Shown one piece after another: positions 33,734 to 43,501 of a stretch of DNA of 64,000 nt. Source of the DNA: a virus; the IMG/VR virus record IMGVR_UViG_3300046004_000518, positions 46,478 to 110,477 of that record. One strand, 5' to 3'. A program made the position numbers and the translations under genes. The notes beneath the pieces were generated by a model. It worked only from the letters and a program-made list of their open reading frames with translations, searched no databases and was not told the DNA's origin. The first letter of the stretch is position 1, and every line of letters begins with the position of its first letter.

Positions 33734-35758
33734 CTAAACTCTACCAACAACTACTTCAATAACACCCTCAGCGCCATCAAAGTCTTCTAATGCTTTACCA
33801 ATTACTGATCCAACACGTGGGTTAGCTTCCGCTCTTGCTTGGCCATTGCCTGCACTTACCATCATATCACCTTTACGTACAGTGCCTTGTACTTTACATG
33901 GAACACGACCTTGTAGTGCTAATGCCACTACATTGTCGCCAGTTAAACTAGTGTTCATCAAATGTGCCGGAGCAGTGGATACAACACCTGCAACACGTGA
34001 GCACATGTCTGCGTCACATTGTGAAACTTCAAACTCGCCACCAAAGTGTAAGACTGTGCCCGGCTCATAGGCCGCATCAGCTGAATAATTTTCTGCCAAG
34101 TCAGCATATTTTGCTGTAGTTGAAACACCACTAAATGTTGTAGCATATACTGTGGCAAATGTTGAACCAACTCCGCCGATATCGCCAACGCCATTTGTAC
34201 CGCTTTTTGCAATTGCCGGAGTTGTGATCTGTGTAGTAAATGTTGGACTTGTACCAAATACTAGTGCACCTGTGCCAGTTTCATCTGTTACAGCTGCTAA
34301 TAAGTTAGCACTCGATGGAGTTCCTAAGAATGTTGCTACACCTGTACCAAAGCTGGTAATACCGGTACCACCATTTGCAACAGGTAATGTACCGGTTACA
34401 TTAGTAGTTAAGCTACAATAAGTAGTCGAAGTAGATCCAGTACCACCTGATGCTATTGGTAATGTGCCTGTGGTTAATGCACTTGTACTTGATGCATAAA
34501 CCGCACCATTTAATGTAAATGATGTTAATCCAGTGCCGCCAACTGTGGTAGCAACTGTTGTGAATCCCGAACCTAGTGTACCATTGGTCAACGTACCTAC
34601 CGCTGTAATACTAGGTTGACTTGCTGTTAATAATGTACCTGTTAAGGTAGTACCTTGAACATTACCTGCATACAAATTGCCAACAACACCTGCTCCACCC
34701 TTAACCTGTAGTGCACCTGTTGTAGTCGATGACGCAGCCTGTGTACTATATAGATAATTAATACCATAGCTAGTTATTGTTGTTTGTACACTTAGGTTAG
34801 CTAAGTTACCAACTGTAGTAATACTAGTACCACCAGCAATTGTACCAAAAATATTATCAGCAGTAATATTACCAACTATTAGATTGGCATAGTTAAAACT
34901 AACATTTGCAGTATCAACCACTGTAGTTGGTTGCACAGTTAAATTATCAAATAATTTATAGTCACCATCTGTAATATCACGGAACAAACCTGTATATCGT
35001 TGTGTACCATCATTATATGTACTTGTGAAACCAGTATCTAAGCTATCGCCTAGGTTGTTATTGGCCAAGAACACAAACGGAGTATCAATAATTAAACTAT
35101 CAGATGATGTAGTATTAAATGCACCAGCAACTGTAAACGCACCAGATACATCTAAACTACCACCAACAAATATATCTTTTGCAATGCCTACACCGCCACT
35201 AACTATTAATGCTCCGGTGGTAGTATTAGTTGATTGAGTTGTACTTTGTATGTGAGTATCACCGGCAACATGCAGAGCTTGAGCTATGCCAACTCCACCG
35301 TTGACTATTAATGCACCAGTTGTTGGTGATGTAGTAGTCGGGTTGTCAGTTACTGTTACTCTAGTATTACCTGATACAGTAAATCCTAACGTAGTTGTAC
35401 TAGGCCAATATATACCAGTTGATGCAGCATCAGCAGAACGAACTGATGGCTCAACTGAGGTTCCGATTGGAAATGCATTAGCATTAACATTAAGTGTAGC
35501 CAGCGCACCAGCTACGTAGGTGATATTAATATTAGGTGTACCAGAAGAAGCTGGTTCAGTAACAAATAATATAGTTTTGTTCTGTGCTGTGTAATCAACT
35601 TCTGGAATCTGTACGGAGCTACCAACAAATACTATTAAGTCGGCGGCTTTACTAACAGCACGATCTAGCGCAAATTCGTGATCAACACCATTACCGGTGA
35701 GTTGCTGAGTACTGGTAGCAACCGTTTTCTGTTGAGGTTGTAAACCAATATAAGCCAT
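33734..35758 (-). CDS. Tail fibre with peptidase G2-like end (copy 3)
   Basis: The 674-residue protein has the MAYIGLQPQ N-terminus, two GALIVxGGVGIA modules (about residues 145-200), an RDITDGDYKLFDNL module, long Thr/Gly/Ser-rich strands, and from KYADLAENYSAD onward (last 125 residues) the peptidase G2-like self-cleaving domain. It differs from copies 1 and 2 in the middle region, which probably sets receptor binding. It is in the late operon starting at 37284. Confidence 0.72.
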   Translation of the reverse strand: MAYIGLQPQQKTVATSTQQLTGNGVDHEFALDRAVSKAADLIVFVGSSVQIPEVDYTAQNKTILFVTEPASSGTPNINITYVAGALATLNVNANAFPIGTSVEPSVRSADAASTGIYWPSTTTLGFTVSGNTRVTVTDNPTTTSPTTGALIVNGGVGIAQALHVAGDTHIQSTTQSTNTTTGALIVSGGVGIAKDIFVGGSLDVSGAFTVAGAFNTTSSDSLIIDTPFVFLANNNLGDSLDTGFTSTYNDGTQRYTGLFRDITDGDYKLFDNLTVQPTTVVDTANVSFNYANLIVGNITADNIFGTIAGGTSITTVGNLANLSVQTTITSYGINYLYSTQAASSTTTGALQVKGGAGVVGNLYAGNVQGTTLTGTLLTASQPSITAVGTLTNGTLGSGFTTVATTVGGTGLTSFTLNGAVYASSTSALTTGTLPIASGGTGSTSTTYCSLTTNVTGTLPVANGGTGITSFGTGVATFLGTPSSANLLAAVTDETGTGALVFGTSPTFTTQITTPAIAKSGTNGVGDIGGVGSTFATVYATTFSGVSTTAKYADLAENYSADAAYEPGTVLHFGGEFEVSQCDADMCSRVAGVVSTAPAHLMNTSLTGDNVVALALQGRVPCKVQGTVRKGDMMVSAGNGQARAEANPRVGSVIGKALEDFDGAEGVIEVVVGRV

Positions 35759-35759
35759 A

Positions 35760-36092
35760 TTATGTTATCTCCATGATGCTTAAAACTGCGTCAAGTGATG
35801 TTGCAGAATCACTTTTAATTTTAACTGAATCGCCTTCAGCTAAAATAATTTTTTGTTCGCCACCAATTGGCACTAACGCACCACCTGCGGATATCGGAGC
35901 AGCCTTAACAACGTAATAGTCGTTCGTTCCGTCATTTACTGTAATATCAACTGCTACTGTAGAACCTGATGTATTACAAACAGTTAAACCAACTATTACC
36001 GCAGTAGTATCTGCTCCAACAGTGTAGCTGCCAATTGCCGTTGATGTTACTCCTACGTTTCTACTTAATTTTCTATAAAATGTATTTGCCAT
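35760..36092 (-). CDS. Small structural protein (110 aa)
   Basis: It starts MANTFYRKLSRNVGVTSTAI and is a compact beta-sandwich-like sequence (VDITVNDGTNDYYVVKAAPI, GGEQKIILAEGDSVKI). I recall the MANTFYRK start from T4-like cyanophage virion proteins. It lies between two fibre genes, with 1- and 4-base gaps, so is likely a fibre- or neck-associated protein. Confidence 0.65.
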   Translation of the reverse strand: MANTFYRKLSRNVGVTSTAIGSYTVGADTTAVIVGLTVCNTSGSTVAVDITVNDGTNDYYVVKAAPISAGGALVPIGGEQKIILAEGDSVKIKSDSATSLDAVLSIMEIT

Positions 36093-36096
36093 ATAA

Positions 36097-37284
36097 TTAT
36101 CCTAATGCGATCGCTAAAGCGGTTGCGTCATCCGTTGTTGCTACTATTGCTCCACCTACTGTAATTTTGTTTGTAACATCGTTAAAGGTAAGATTTGCAC
36201 TACCACCTAAATCTCCACTACTATTATATTGTATATATGTATCACTACCACCTATTATAACAGCTTTCGATTGTGTGCCACCGCCACCAAATGTAATCTC
36301 TGGTGCATTTATAGTACCGGTGCCATTTAAATTAAAATCTATATTACCGTCTGTGCTTGCTGACAATGTAATAGTTGCACGACCTAAATCTCTATTAGTA
36401 GATAATACTAAATTGTATGCACCAAAACTTGAAATATTAGCTGCTGTACTACCATCACCTACATAAAGATGTGATAGTGCAGTAACAACGCCTGTTCCGC
36501 TTGGGTTAAGTTCAATGTTACCATCATCACTTTGCACTAATGTAATTTTCGGAGCACCTGCACCTGTGTCATTAGTAGTTAATGTTAAATCATAACTACC
36601 TTTAGATGTAACTACGCCAGCGGCACTACCACTACCAACAGTAACATTTCCTGTAACTGCAAGTGCTGTTAATGTGCCCACGGCGGTAATATTTGGTTGG
36701 CTAGCTGTTTGTATATTACCAGTTAAATTAGTTGCATAGACTTCGGCCCATTTCTGATCGGCGCTACCTAACTGATAAGTTGAATCTGTATTTGGAATAA
36801 CATTGCTGTTTACATCTGCACCAAATACAACATTATCTGTATTACTATCACCAAGTGTTAGTGTGCCACCGTTGAGTGTGCTTAAACCATGTACAGTTAA
36901 ATTACCTTGTACTGTTGCATCACCATCTACGTTTAATATGGTTAAATTTCCAACTGAAGTTAAACTAGAATTTACTACGTTTGCGCCTAGTGTTGTTGCA
37001 TTTAGTACTGACTCGCCAGCGATTGCAAATCTATCGCCAGATGCTAAATTAACACCATCTGCATCTACTGTGTGTTCGGTTGTACCGTCAATATTAATAG
37101 TTACTGAAGATCCAGAACCTGTATCAGTAATACTAACGCTGCTGTCGTTTTTTGAAATTTGACTTACACCAAGATTACCTGTGATGACAACGTTGCCTGA
37201 GGTATTGATGTCGCCTGTTGCGGCATCGATTGTTAGTGGGCCCACCGTAAGTCCGTGATGGACTACGAAATTTTTGTTAGCCAT
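36097..37284 (-). CDS. Tail fibre protein
   Basis: The 395-residue protein begins MANKNFVVHHGLTVGPLTID and has GDATVQGNLTVHGLSTLNGG, STYQLGSADQKWAEVYATNL and similar modules of phage fibres. It lacks the peptidase G2-like end found in three others. It is the first gene of the second fibre block, behind a late-type box at 37319-37326. Confidence 0.7.
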   Translation of the reverse strand: MANKNFVVHHGLTVGPLTIDAATGDINTSGNVVITGNLGVSQISKNDSSVSITDTGSGSSVTINIDGTTEHTVDADGVNLASGDRFAIAGESVLNATTLGANVVNSSLTSVGNLTILNVDGDATVQGNLTVHGLSTLNGGTLTLGDSNTDNVVFGADVNSNVIPNTDSTYQLGSADQKWAEVYATNLTGNIQTASQPNITAVGTLTALAVTGNVTVGSGSAAGVVTSKGSYDLTLTTNDTGAGAPKITLVQSDDGNIELNPSGTGVVTALSHLYVGDGSTAANISSFGAYNLVLSTNRDLGRATITLSASTDGNIDFNLNGTGTINAPEITFGGGGTQSKAVIIGGSDTYIQYNSSGDLGGSANLTFNDVTNKITVGGAIVATTDDATALAIALG

Positions 37285-37318
37285 TGTTCCATATCTCCCG
37301 AATGTGCTAGTATACAGT

Positions 37319-37326
37319 TATTTATG
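37319..37326 (-). promoter_or_regulatory. T4-like late promoter box (CATAAATA)
   Basis: Minus-strand CATAAATA, the same octamer as at 17778-17785, 34 bases ahead of the fibre start and after the groEL terminator. Confidence 0.55.
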
Positions 37327-37332
37327 CTAGCC

Positions 37333-37365
37333 AAAAAAATAGCACCCTTGGGGGTGCTATTTTTA
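37333..37365 (-). terminator. Rho-independent terminator of groES-groEL
   Basis: Minus-strand ATAGCACC and GGTGCTAT arms around a CCAAG-type loop end in a run of seven T. Confidence 0.9.
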
Positions 37366-37386
37366 GAACAATTAACTAACAGTTAA

Positions 37387-39298
<1,912 letters not shown>

Positions 39299-39361
39299 TT
39301 GTTACTCCTTTATTAAGCAAATAAAAATATGTACACGCCCTAAGTTAGGCACGAAATACAT

Positions 39362-39390
39362 AGTGTATTACAGATAATTACTTATGTCAA
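39362..39390 (-). promoter_or_regulatory. Sigma-70-like promoter of groESL
   Basis: Minus-strand TTGACA (39385-39390) and TACACT (39362-39367), 17-base spacer. The -10 is weak. No heat-shock-type element was seen. Confidence 0.5.
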
Positions 39391-39812
39391 CTGTTTTCTC
39401 TACTTGTTTGTTCTTGATACCAATCTGCCAAGTCCTCACATAATGGCATTGTTAATGGTAAAAATTCAGCAGGCGCATCGATAAATTTAATGAAGTGCTC
39501 TTCTCGAAGCTCAGTGATAAATTCTAGCAAATCTTCGAGATCAATATCGCAAATCCATTCACTAAGACCTGCTTCTGCGCTTGATATTTTATCTTTAAAA
39601 TAACGTTTGAATTGTCGCTCTGCTATACGAATTTGATTTTCATCTCCAAGCCATACTCGCATGAAACTTTCTTCCCAAACCGGACCTACAGCATTCTGGT
39701 ATGTAGCAAGTCGTGATCGAGCAGTGGTTAGTTGAGCAATGCCCACTTTGAAGTGACGAGGGTCAACAACCCCTGGGCACTTCTTAAAGTATAGAATGTA
39801 GTCTTTAATCAT
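39387..39812 (-). CDS. GIY-YIG/T5orf172-like protein, tentative
   Basis: The 141-residue protein has YILYFKKCPG, FKVGIAQLTTARSRLATYQN and WEESFMRVWLGDENQIRIAE, followed by EWICDIDLEDLLEFI. This order resembles the T5orf172 branch of GIY-YIG nucleases (hydrophobic strand, K-VG, R, then AE and W). The canonical GIY/YIG tyrosines are not clear. It overlaps the ParB-like gene by 4 bases (ATGA). Confidence 0.5.
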   Translation of the reverse strand: MIKDYILYFKKCPGVVDPRHFKVGIAQLTTARSRLATYQNAVGPVWEESFMRVWLGDENQIRIAERQFKRYFKDKISSAEAGLSEWICDIDLEDLLEFITELREEHFIKFIDAPAEFLPLTMPLCEDLADWYQEQTSRENS

Positions 39813-40915
39813 TTTACAGGGTACGTAGCTTCAGGTTGTGCTAACTTGAAACCGCCTTTGCCATGTTTGTTATAGGTAAGGATTAACCCGCTTGTAACAA
39901 CTTCAGGGTGCCCTGCTAGTGAACCAAAGTGATTAATATACTGTGCCTTAAAACCAGTAGTTTCGTCGTGTACTACATCAGCCGGACCATAGTTACTTTT
40001 AAGAATGTTACCTAATTCAACATCAAACGCTGGCGGTAACAATACGCCTGTGTCTAATTCTGTTCGCTGATACAACCGTGCCATACTAAGCATAACAATT
40101 GGTTGAATTTCTTCTTTAGGCCAAGTGGTGCGAAAAAAGTTTAGTGCTTTTGCCAAGTAAAGTCCTTTAAGGCTTGAACTAGCTTGTAAGAGATTATATG
40201 CTCCGTATAAGTGATTAATATGGCTAATGTCACCTGCTTTGGAACTAGTACGACGAATTCGTACATTGTTAGTATCACAAATCGATTGGATTCTTGTGGG
40301 TTCTTCGTGGCCACAATCAACACCAATCATGTGTGCGTCATATAAACTCAGTTCACGCTTGCCGCTCTTGTTAATAGTAATCATACTGTTACCAGCATGG
40401 CTAATTAGAATCTTTGTTGCTTCCTCTAAAGAATGTGTGTCATCAATTTGAGCTTCGGTGTACCATACAGGCATATGAGTCCAACCCTGACGTTCACATA
40501 CTCGAGTAGTGTGATGGCCATCCCAAAACAAAAACTTGCCTGAAATTGGATCTTTAATGGCGCATGGCACAATAATCGTTTCTGTTTTGAATAATGATTC
40601 AATTTTAGCAATATGGTTTGGCATAACGTCACGTTGGAAACGTGGATTAATAGCAATATCGTCCATGGCTACCCAAGCAAATTTAGGAACATTAAGTTGT
40701 CTTGGGTCAACAGACAAGCGTAGAGCAGGCGCTGGGCCAACTACAGCGGCTACTGCTTCACCGATATCCTTGTTAGGGATAATACCGTTAGGATAGTTTT
40801 CAGACATGACCCGAAGATCAATCGCTGTATCATCGATTTCAAATTTAGTAGCAAAAGGTGCTAAAAATTTAGCAATACGTTGTTCTTTAAGTTTTGTTTT
40901 ACTAATCTTAGCCAT
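39809..40915 (-). CDS. ParB/Srx-fold domain protein
   Basis: In the 368-residue protein, residues about 85-150 match a ParB-like nuclease domain: INPRFQRDVMPNHIAKIESL, then WDGHHTTRVCERQGW, the GxHR-like motif found in ParB/sulfiredoxin folds that bind CTP or ATP. No ParA partner is near. Phage members have been linked to DNA nicking or modification systems. It is the first gene after a promoter at 40951-40978 and is coupled to the nuclease-like gene. Confidence 0.68.
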   Translation of the reverse strand: MAKISKTKLKEQRIAKFLAPFATKFEIDDTAIDLRVMSENYPNGIIPNKDIGEAVAAVVGPAPALRLSVDPRQLNVPKFAWVAMDDIAINPRFQRDVMPNHIAKIESLFKTETIIVPCAIKDPISGKFLFWDGHHTTRVCERQGWTHMPVWYTEAQIDDTHSLEEATKILISHAGNSMITINKSGKRELSLYDAHMIGVDCGHEEPTRIQSICDTNNVRIRRTSSKAGDISHINHLYGAYNLLQASSSLKGLYLAKALNFFRTTWPKEEIQPIVMLSMARLYQRTELDTGVLLPPAFDVELGNILKSNYGPADVVHDETTGFKAQYINHFGSLAGHPEVVTSGLILTYNKHGKGGFKLAQPEATYPVK

Positions 40916-40950
40916 ATGTATTCTCTCTTAGTTGTTAACTTACAAATGCT

Positions 40951-40978
40951 ATTATACACTCTTTTATAGAATTGTCAA
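40951..40978 (-). promoter_or_regulatory. Consensus sigma-70 promoter (16-base spacer)
   Basis: TTGACA (40973-40978) and TATAAT (40951-40956) are both perfect. It lies directly behind the tmRNA terminator and 35 bases ahead of the ParB-like start. Confidence 0.88.
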
Positions 40979-41009
40979 GCAAAAAGAAAGCCCACCGAAG
41001 TGAGCTTCC
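40979..41009 (-). terminator. Rho-independent terminator of the cspA-tmRNA transcript
   Basis: Minus-strand AAGCTCAC and GTGGGCTT arms close a TTCG loop, followed by TTCTTTTT. It ends exactly where the next promoter starts. Confidence 0.88.
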
Positions 41010-41370
41010 TACTAGTTTTGATTACAAGGTATAGTTACCCCGTGGTGTTTGTTTCTTAGGCAAACGTTGCTGTTTTAGTAGCAGAACCGAAGCGGAAGCC
41101 ACGACCCATAGATACTTTTACAGCACCAGTTGTAGATGTTTTTGCATTTACAAGATTTTGTATTTTACGTGACCCCACGTGTTGAGTTGTTATCCTATCT
41201 CACGCTGTCGAAACCTGGTCAGGCCCATCAGAAGCATACTATCTCGCTAAAGACATAATCCTTACGGGACCTTAGTGACAATATACTTTTGGTGGACCTG
41301 GGCGGAATCGAACCGCCGTCCAACATGTATTACTTTACAACTTTGCCTTACGGCTACAACAATTTCTTTA
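41010..41370 (-). ncRNA. ssrA: Circularly permuted two-piece tmRNA (ssrA)
   Basis: On the minus strand the acceptor piece comes first: T arm GGCGG-TTCGATT-CCGCC, then CAGGTCC-A-CCA with CCA encoded (3' end at 41290). About 63 bases later the coding piece starts at 41226 with GGGCCTGACCAGGTTTCGAC, whose GGGCCTG pairs with CAGGTCC to form the acceptor stem. An ACGTG...CACGT hairpin fits pseudoknot 1. This 3'-half-before-5'-half order is the permuted form; the spacer (41227-41289) is presumably cut out. tmRNA with SmpB frees stalled ribosomes and tags the protein. Boundaries at 41370 and 41010 are approximate. cspA lies just upstream. Confidence 0.88.
41056..41145 (-). other. tmRNA tag reading frame (29 codons)
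   Basis: The frame in the coding piece starts at a GCA (41143-41145), 82 bases from the 5' end of that piece, close to the E. coli position of 90, with an A at -4. It runs 29 codons to TAA (41056-41058). The tag starts AKTSTTGAVK, has Lys/Arg at positions 2, 10, 15, 18 and 24, no acidic residue, and ends TATFA. It lacks the usual terminal Ala-Ala. The resume codon is inferred. Confidence 0.6.
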
Positions 41371-41381
41371 GTACTAGTGTA

Positions 41382-41585
41382 TTACACTGGTACAATATTC
41401 GAAGCTTGCTTGCCCTTAGGACCTTGTGTTACTTCAAACTTTACTGCTTGGTTTTCTGCTAGTGTTTTGAAACCTGTGCTCTCAATTGCTGAGAAGTGAG
41501 CAAATAAATCCTCACCTCCTGCGTCTGGAGTGATAAATCCAAAACCTTTTGAATCCGAAAACCATTTTACTTTACCTGTTGCCAT
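41382..41585 (-). CDS. cspA: CspA-family cold-shock protein
   Basis: The 67-residue protein is a complete cold-shock domain: [15 protein letters not shown] (RNP1) and [10 protein letters not shown] (RNP2), ending in a KGKQASNIV strand. Such proteins bind single-stranded RNA or DNA and melt structure. It lies just ahead of the tmRNA, behind a sigma-70 promoter, and the two are probably one transcript. Confidence 0.95.
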   Translation of the reverse strand: MATGKVKWFSDSKGFGFITPDAGGEDLFAHFSAIESTGFKTLAENQAVKFEVTQGPKGKQASNIVPV

Positions 41586-41623
41586 TACTGTTACTTCCTT
41601 TATATTTAATTTACTACATAACT

Positions 41624-41652
41624 ATAATAACATACTATAATCACGTAGTCAA
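41624..41652 (-). promoter_or_regulatory. Sigma-70-like promoter of cspA-ssrA
   Basis: TTGACT (41647-41652) and TATTAT (41624-41629), 17-base spacer, minus strand. Confidence 0.7.
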
Positions 41653-41656
41653 CTAT

Positions 41657-41788
41657 TTATTGCATAGTTTCAGTATGTTTGTGTTTTAAAGACTTTTTGA
41701 GTATTTTTAGCCACAATTTCTTTTGTTTTGTTACATTGTGTCGTACACAGGCTCTATACATTTTTCTTACTAGTTTACGTGTTTTCAT
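41657..41788 (-). CDS. Small very basic protein (43 aa)
   Basis: An ATG at 41788 behind AGGAAG opens a 43-residue frame, MKTRKLVRKMYRACVRHN, with KQKKLWLKILKKSLKHKHTE. About a third of the residues are Lys, Arg or His. Similar short basic proteins occur in T4-like marine phages (memory). It may bind nucleic acid. The coding end overlaps the -35 area of the cspA promoter only by proximity. Confidence 0.6.
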   Translation of the reverse strand: MKTRKLVRKMYRACVRHNVTKQKKLWLKILKKSLKHKHTETMQ

Positions 41789-41796
41789 TTTACTTC

Positions 41797-42225
41797 CTAC
41801 GGTTTTACTACAATTGGCGGTAATGTCATTTCAATTGTACCATTACTAAGATATCTCTTCTTTTCTGTACTAAAATTTCGTTGCATAAATGTTGCTCTGC
41901 CGCCTTCTACCCACCAAGTATTAACCAACGGTATAACACGTATAGTAGGTGCTGGACCTGCTCCTTCTGACTTTGACATCAGCTGGGTTGGAATTTCAGA
42001 AGTGTCTGGACTATTCCAACATCCTTCATGATTGACCAAATCAGAACTTTCCGTAGCATAAGCACGATACGGATATTCTTCTGCCATCTTCTCAACAGTA
42101 CATGGTCGTGTAGTTAACACAACAACCCCACCGGCATCATCGGGCATGTACATTTCCTTAGGCAATTCAGCTGCCGCCACAGACTGAAATAACGATGCTG
42201 TTAACAATAATAGTATTTTACGCAT
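41797..42225 (-). CDS. Exported protein, unknown
   Basis: The 142-residue protein has a clear signal peptide (MRKILLLLTASLFQSVAAA, likely cut before ELPKEM) and a periplasmic domain with two cysteines (TTRPCTVEK, EGCWNSP) that may pair, plus a Pro-rich end. An exported phage protein could act in the envelope, for example in superinfection exclusion or lysis, but there is no direct evidence. The 96 bases upstream hold no clear promoter. Confidence 0.6.
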   Translation of the reverse strand: MRKILLLLTASLFQSVAAAELPKEMYMPDDAGGVVVLTTRPCTVEKMAEEYPYRAYATESSDLVNHEGCWNSPDTSEIPTQLMSKSEGAGPAPTIRVIPLVNTWWVEGGRATFMQRNFSTEKKRYLSNGTIEMTLPPIVVKP

Positions 42226-42321
42226 TCTGTATTCCTCCTATCGAGCGTCGGAAAAATAACAGGGCGCCGTTATCAGTATTTAACCTTTAAGGTGTAAATA
42301 TTTTGTAACAGAATTATACTA

Positions 42322-42630
42322 TTATGCAACTATACCCACCCGTGCTCGAATTGCTTCTAAACTGATTGCCGGCTTAGTAACCCTAACAGTATTATATTTC
42401 TCATCCGATAGGTTAATTGCTTCTGCATATCGAGCTGTCTGCATTAAGTCAGTGGTTTTAAGATACGCAACCACTCCTGCTTTAGTCAACGGAGCCGCTA
42501 GTTCAATTAATTCGATATCAGTATGACCTGATTTAATTAACATCTTAACTCGACTAACAAAATCATTAGCAAAGCGTACTTTGGTAACGCCATTTAATGT
42601 TGAAACCCCTGCTACTTTAAATAAAGACAT
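42322..42630 (-). CDS. Conserved phage protein (102 aa)
   Basis: This protein begins MSLFKVAGVSTLNGVTKVRF and includes KSGHTDIELIELAAPLTKAG. No known motif or membrane segment. I recall similar phage proteins with the NGxxKVRFANDF phrase. It starts 8 bases after the gene at 42639 ends. Confidence 0.6.
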   Translation of the reverse strand: MSLFKVAGVSTLNGVTKVRFANDFVSRVKMLIKSGHTDIELIELAAPLTKAGVVAYLKTTDLMQTARYAEAINLSDEKYNTVRVTKPAISLEAIRARVGIVA

Positions 42631-42638
42631 ACTATCTC

Positions 42639-42833
42639 CTAAAGACGACGTGGAAGTGCCGATAGCCCGCGGATTATCTCACACAATTTATCAATGTCGG
42701 ATACAATTAATCTTGTATCTACCCAATTATCATCATCTGTGTGACCAGAATATTGTAAAGTAAATCCATTGTCATATAAACTGACATTAAACTCATTTAC
42801 ATTTTTTGTTATTCCATTATTTGTTATTGCCAT
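42639..42833 (-). CDS. Small phage protein (64 aa)
   Basis: The ATG at 42833 behind AGGAGAAAT gives 64 residues, MAITNNGITKNVNEFNVSLY, with an acidic middle and a C-terminal PRRL. The upstream in-frame start reads through the previous gene's ribosome site and is rejected. Function unknown. Confidence 0.55.
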   Translation of the reverse strand: MAITNNGITKNVNEFNVSLYDNGFTLQYSGHTDDDNWVDTRLIVSDIDKLCEIIRGLSALPRRL

Positions 42834-42844
42834 TTTATTTCTCC

Positions 42845-43039
42845 TTAACCAATGTGACGTGCGTATTGAATAATACAACGATTAGCACCACCATTCATAT
42901 TACGTACTTGATGTTCTGCATAATCTTGGTTTGGTGCTTCTACTACAACAACATAATTACTTGGACCATCAGTGCCTTGAATACTACCACCTTCATTAAG
43001 TCCACGTGCTAAAGTTTTGTAACTAACTTCGAATCGCAT
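42845..43039 (-). CDS. Small phage protein (64 aa)
   Basis: The protein starts MRFEVSYKTLARGLNEGG and has NYVVVVEAPNQDYAEHQVRN, a compact alpha/beta-looking sequence. A CAGGAG ribosome site and a sigma-70 promoter at 43076-43104 precede it, so it heads a small early operon with 42639-42833 and 42322-42630. Confidence 0.6.
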   Translation of the reverse strand: MRFEVSYKTLARGLNEGGSIQGTDGPSNYVVVVEAPNQDYAEHQVRNMNGGANRCIIQYARHIG

Positions 43040-43075
43040 TTTAATTCTCCTGTTGTTTAATTAACTTACAAACAT

Positions 43076-43104
43076 ATTATACTACCACTTAACCAAAAAG
43101 TCAA
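43076..43104 (-). promoter_or_regulatory. Sigma-70 promoter
   Basis: TTGACT (43099-43104) and TATAAT (43076-43081), 17-base spacer; the bases next to the -35 (TTTTTGGTTAA) match the promoters at 26218 and 60673. Confidence 0.87.
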
Positions 43105-43111
43105 CCAAAAT

Positions 43112-43501
43112 TTATGCGACCCACCCTTGACCAGTAATTTCATGTAGCCACGGATAAAAACTAGGAATCCGCATAGTCCACTCACCGTTAAAATTTAAGT
43201 AACTGGTAGTAGGTTTTGCTACAGTATCCTGATATAAAGGAATAATTTCGTGGCCGTCAATAATAACTTTAACTTCTACTGCTTCTGGATGCTGGCGTGT
43301 TACAATAACCTTAATTTCAATAGGACCATCAATTGGATAACCTTTAACTAGGATTGATTTATTACTATCTAATAGCCCATCGTGTACTACCTGCCCATTA
43401 ATCAAGGCCACACAAACACACTTATCAACAGGTGTTAGTATTAACTCTATAATAGAAGTTAATTGAGGTTTAATAGCCGTAGCTTCTGAGAAATTCTTCA
43501 T
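43112..43501 (-). CDS. Protein downstream of the radical SAM enzyme
   Basis: From the ATG at 43501 the protein has 129 residues (MKNFSEATAIKPQLTSIIEL) and is beta-rich, with IIDGHEIIPLYQ and WTMRIPSFYPWLHEITGQGW. No family recognised. It overlaps the radical SAM gene by 32 bases, so the pair is probably co-expressed; it could be a partner or substrate. Confidence 0.55.
   Translation of the reverse strand: MKNFSEATAIKPQLTSIIELILTPVDKCVCVALINGQVVHDGLLDSNKSILVKGYPIDGPIEIKVIVTRQHPEAVEVKVIIDGHEIIPLYQDTVAKPTTSYLNFNGEWTMRIPSFYPWLHEITGQGWVA

Noticed and set aside
41010-41370. A normal one-piece tmRNA or a tRNA at the CCA-ending T arm
   Set aside because: The only matching 5' acceptor strand lies downstream of the CCA, not upstream, and cspA fills the upstream space; the order fits only the permuted form.
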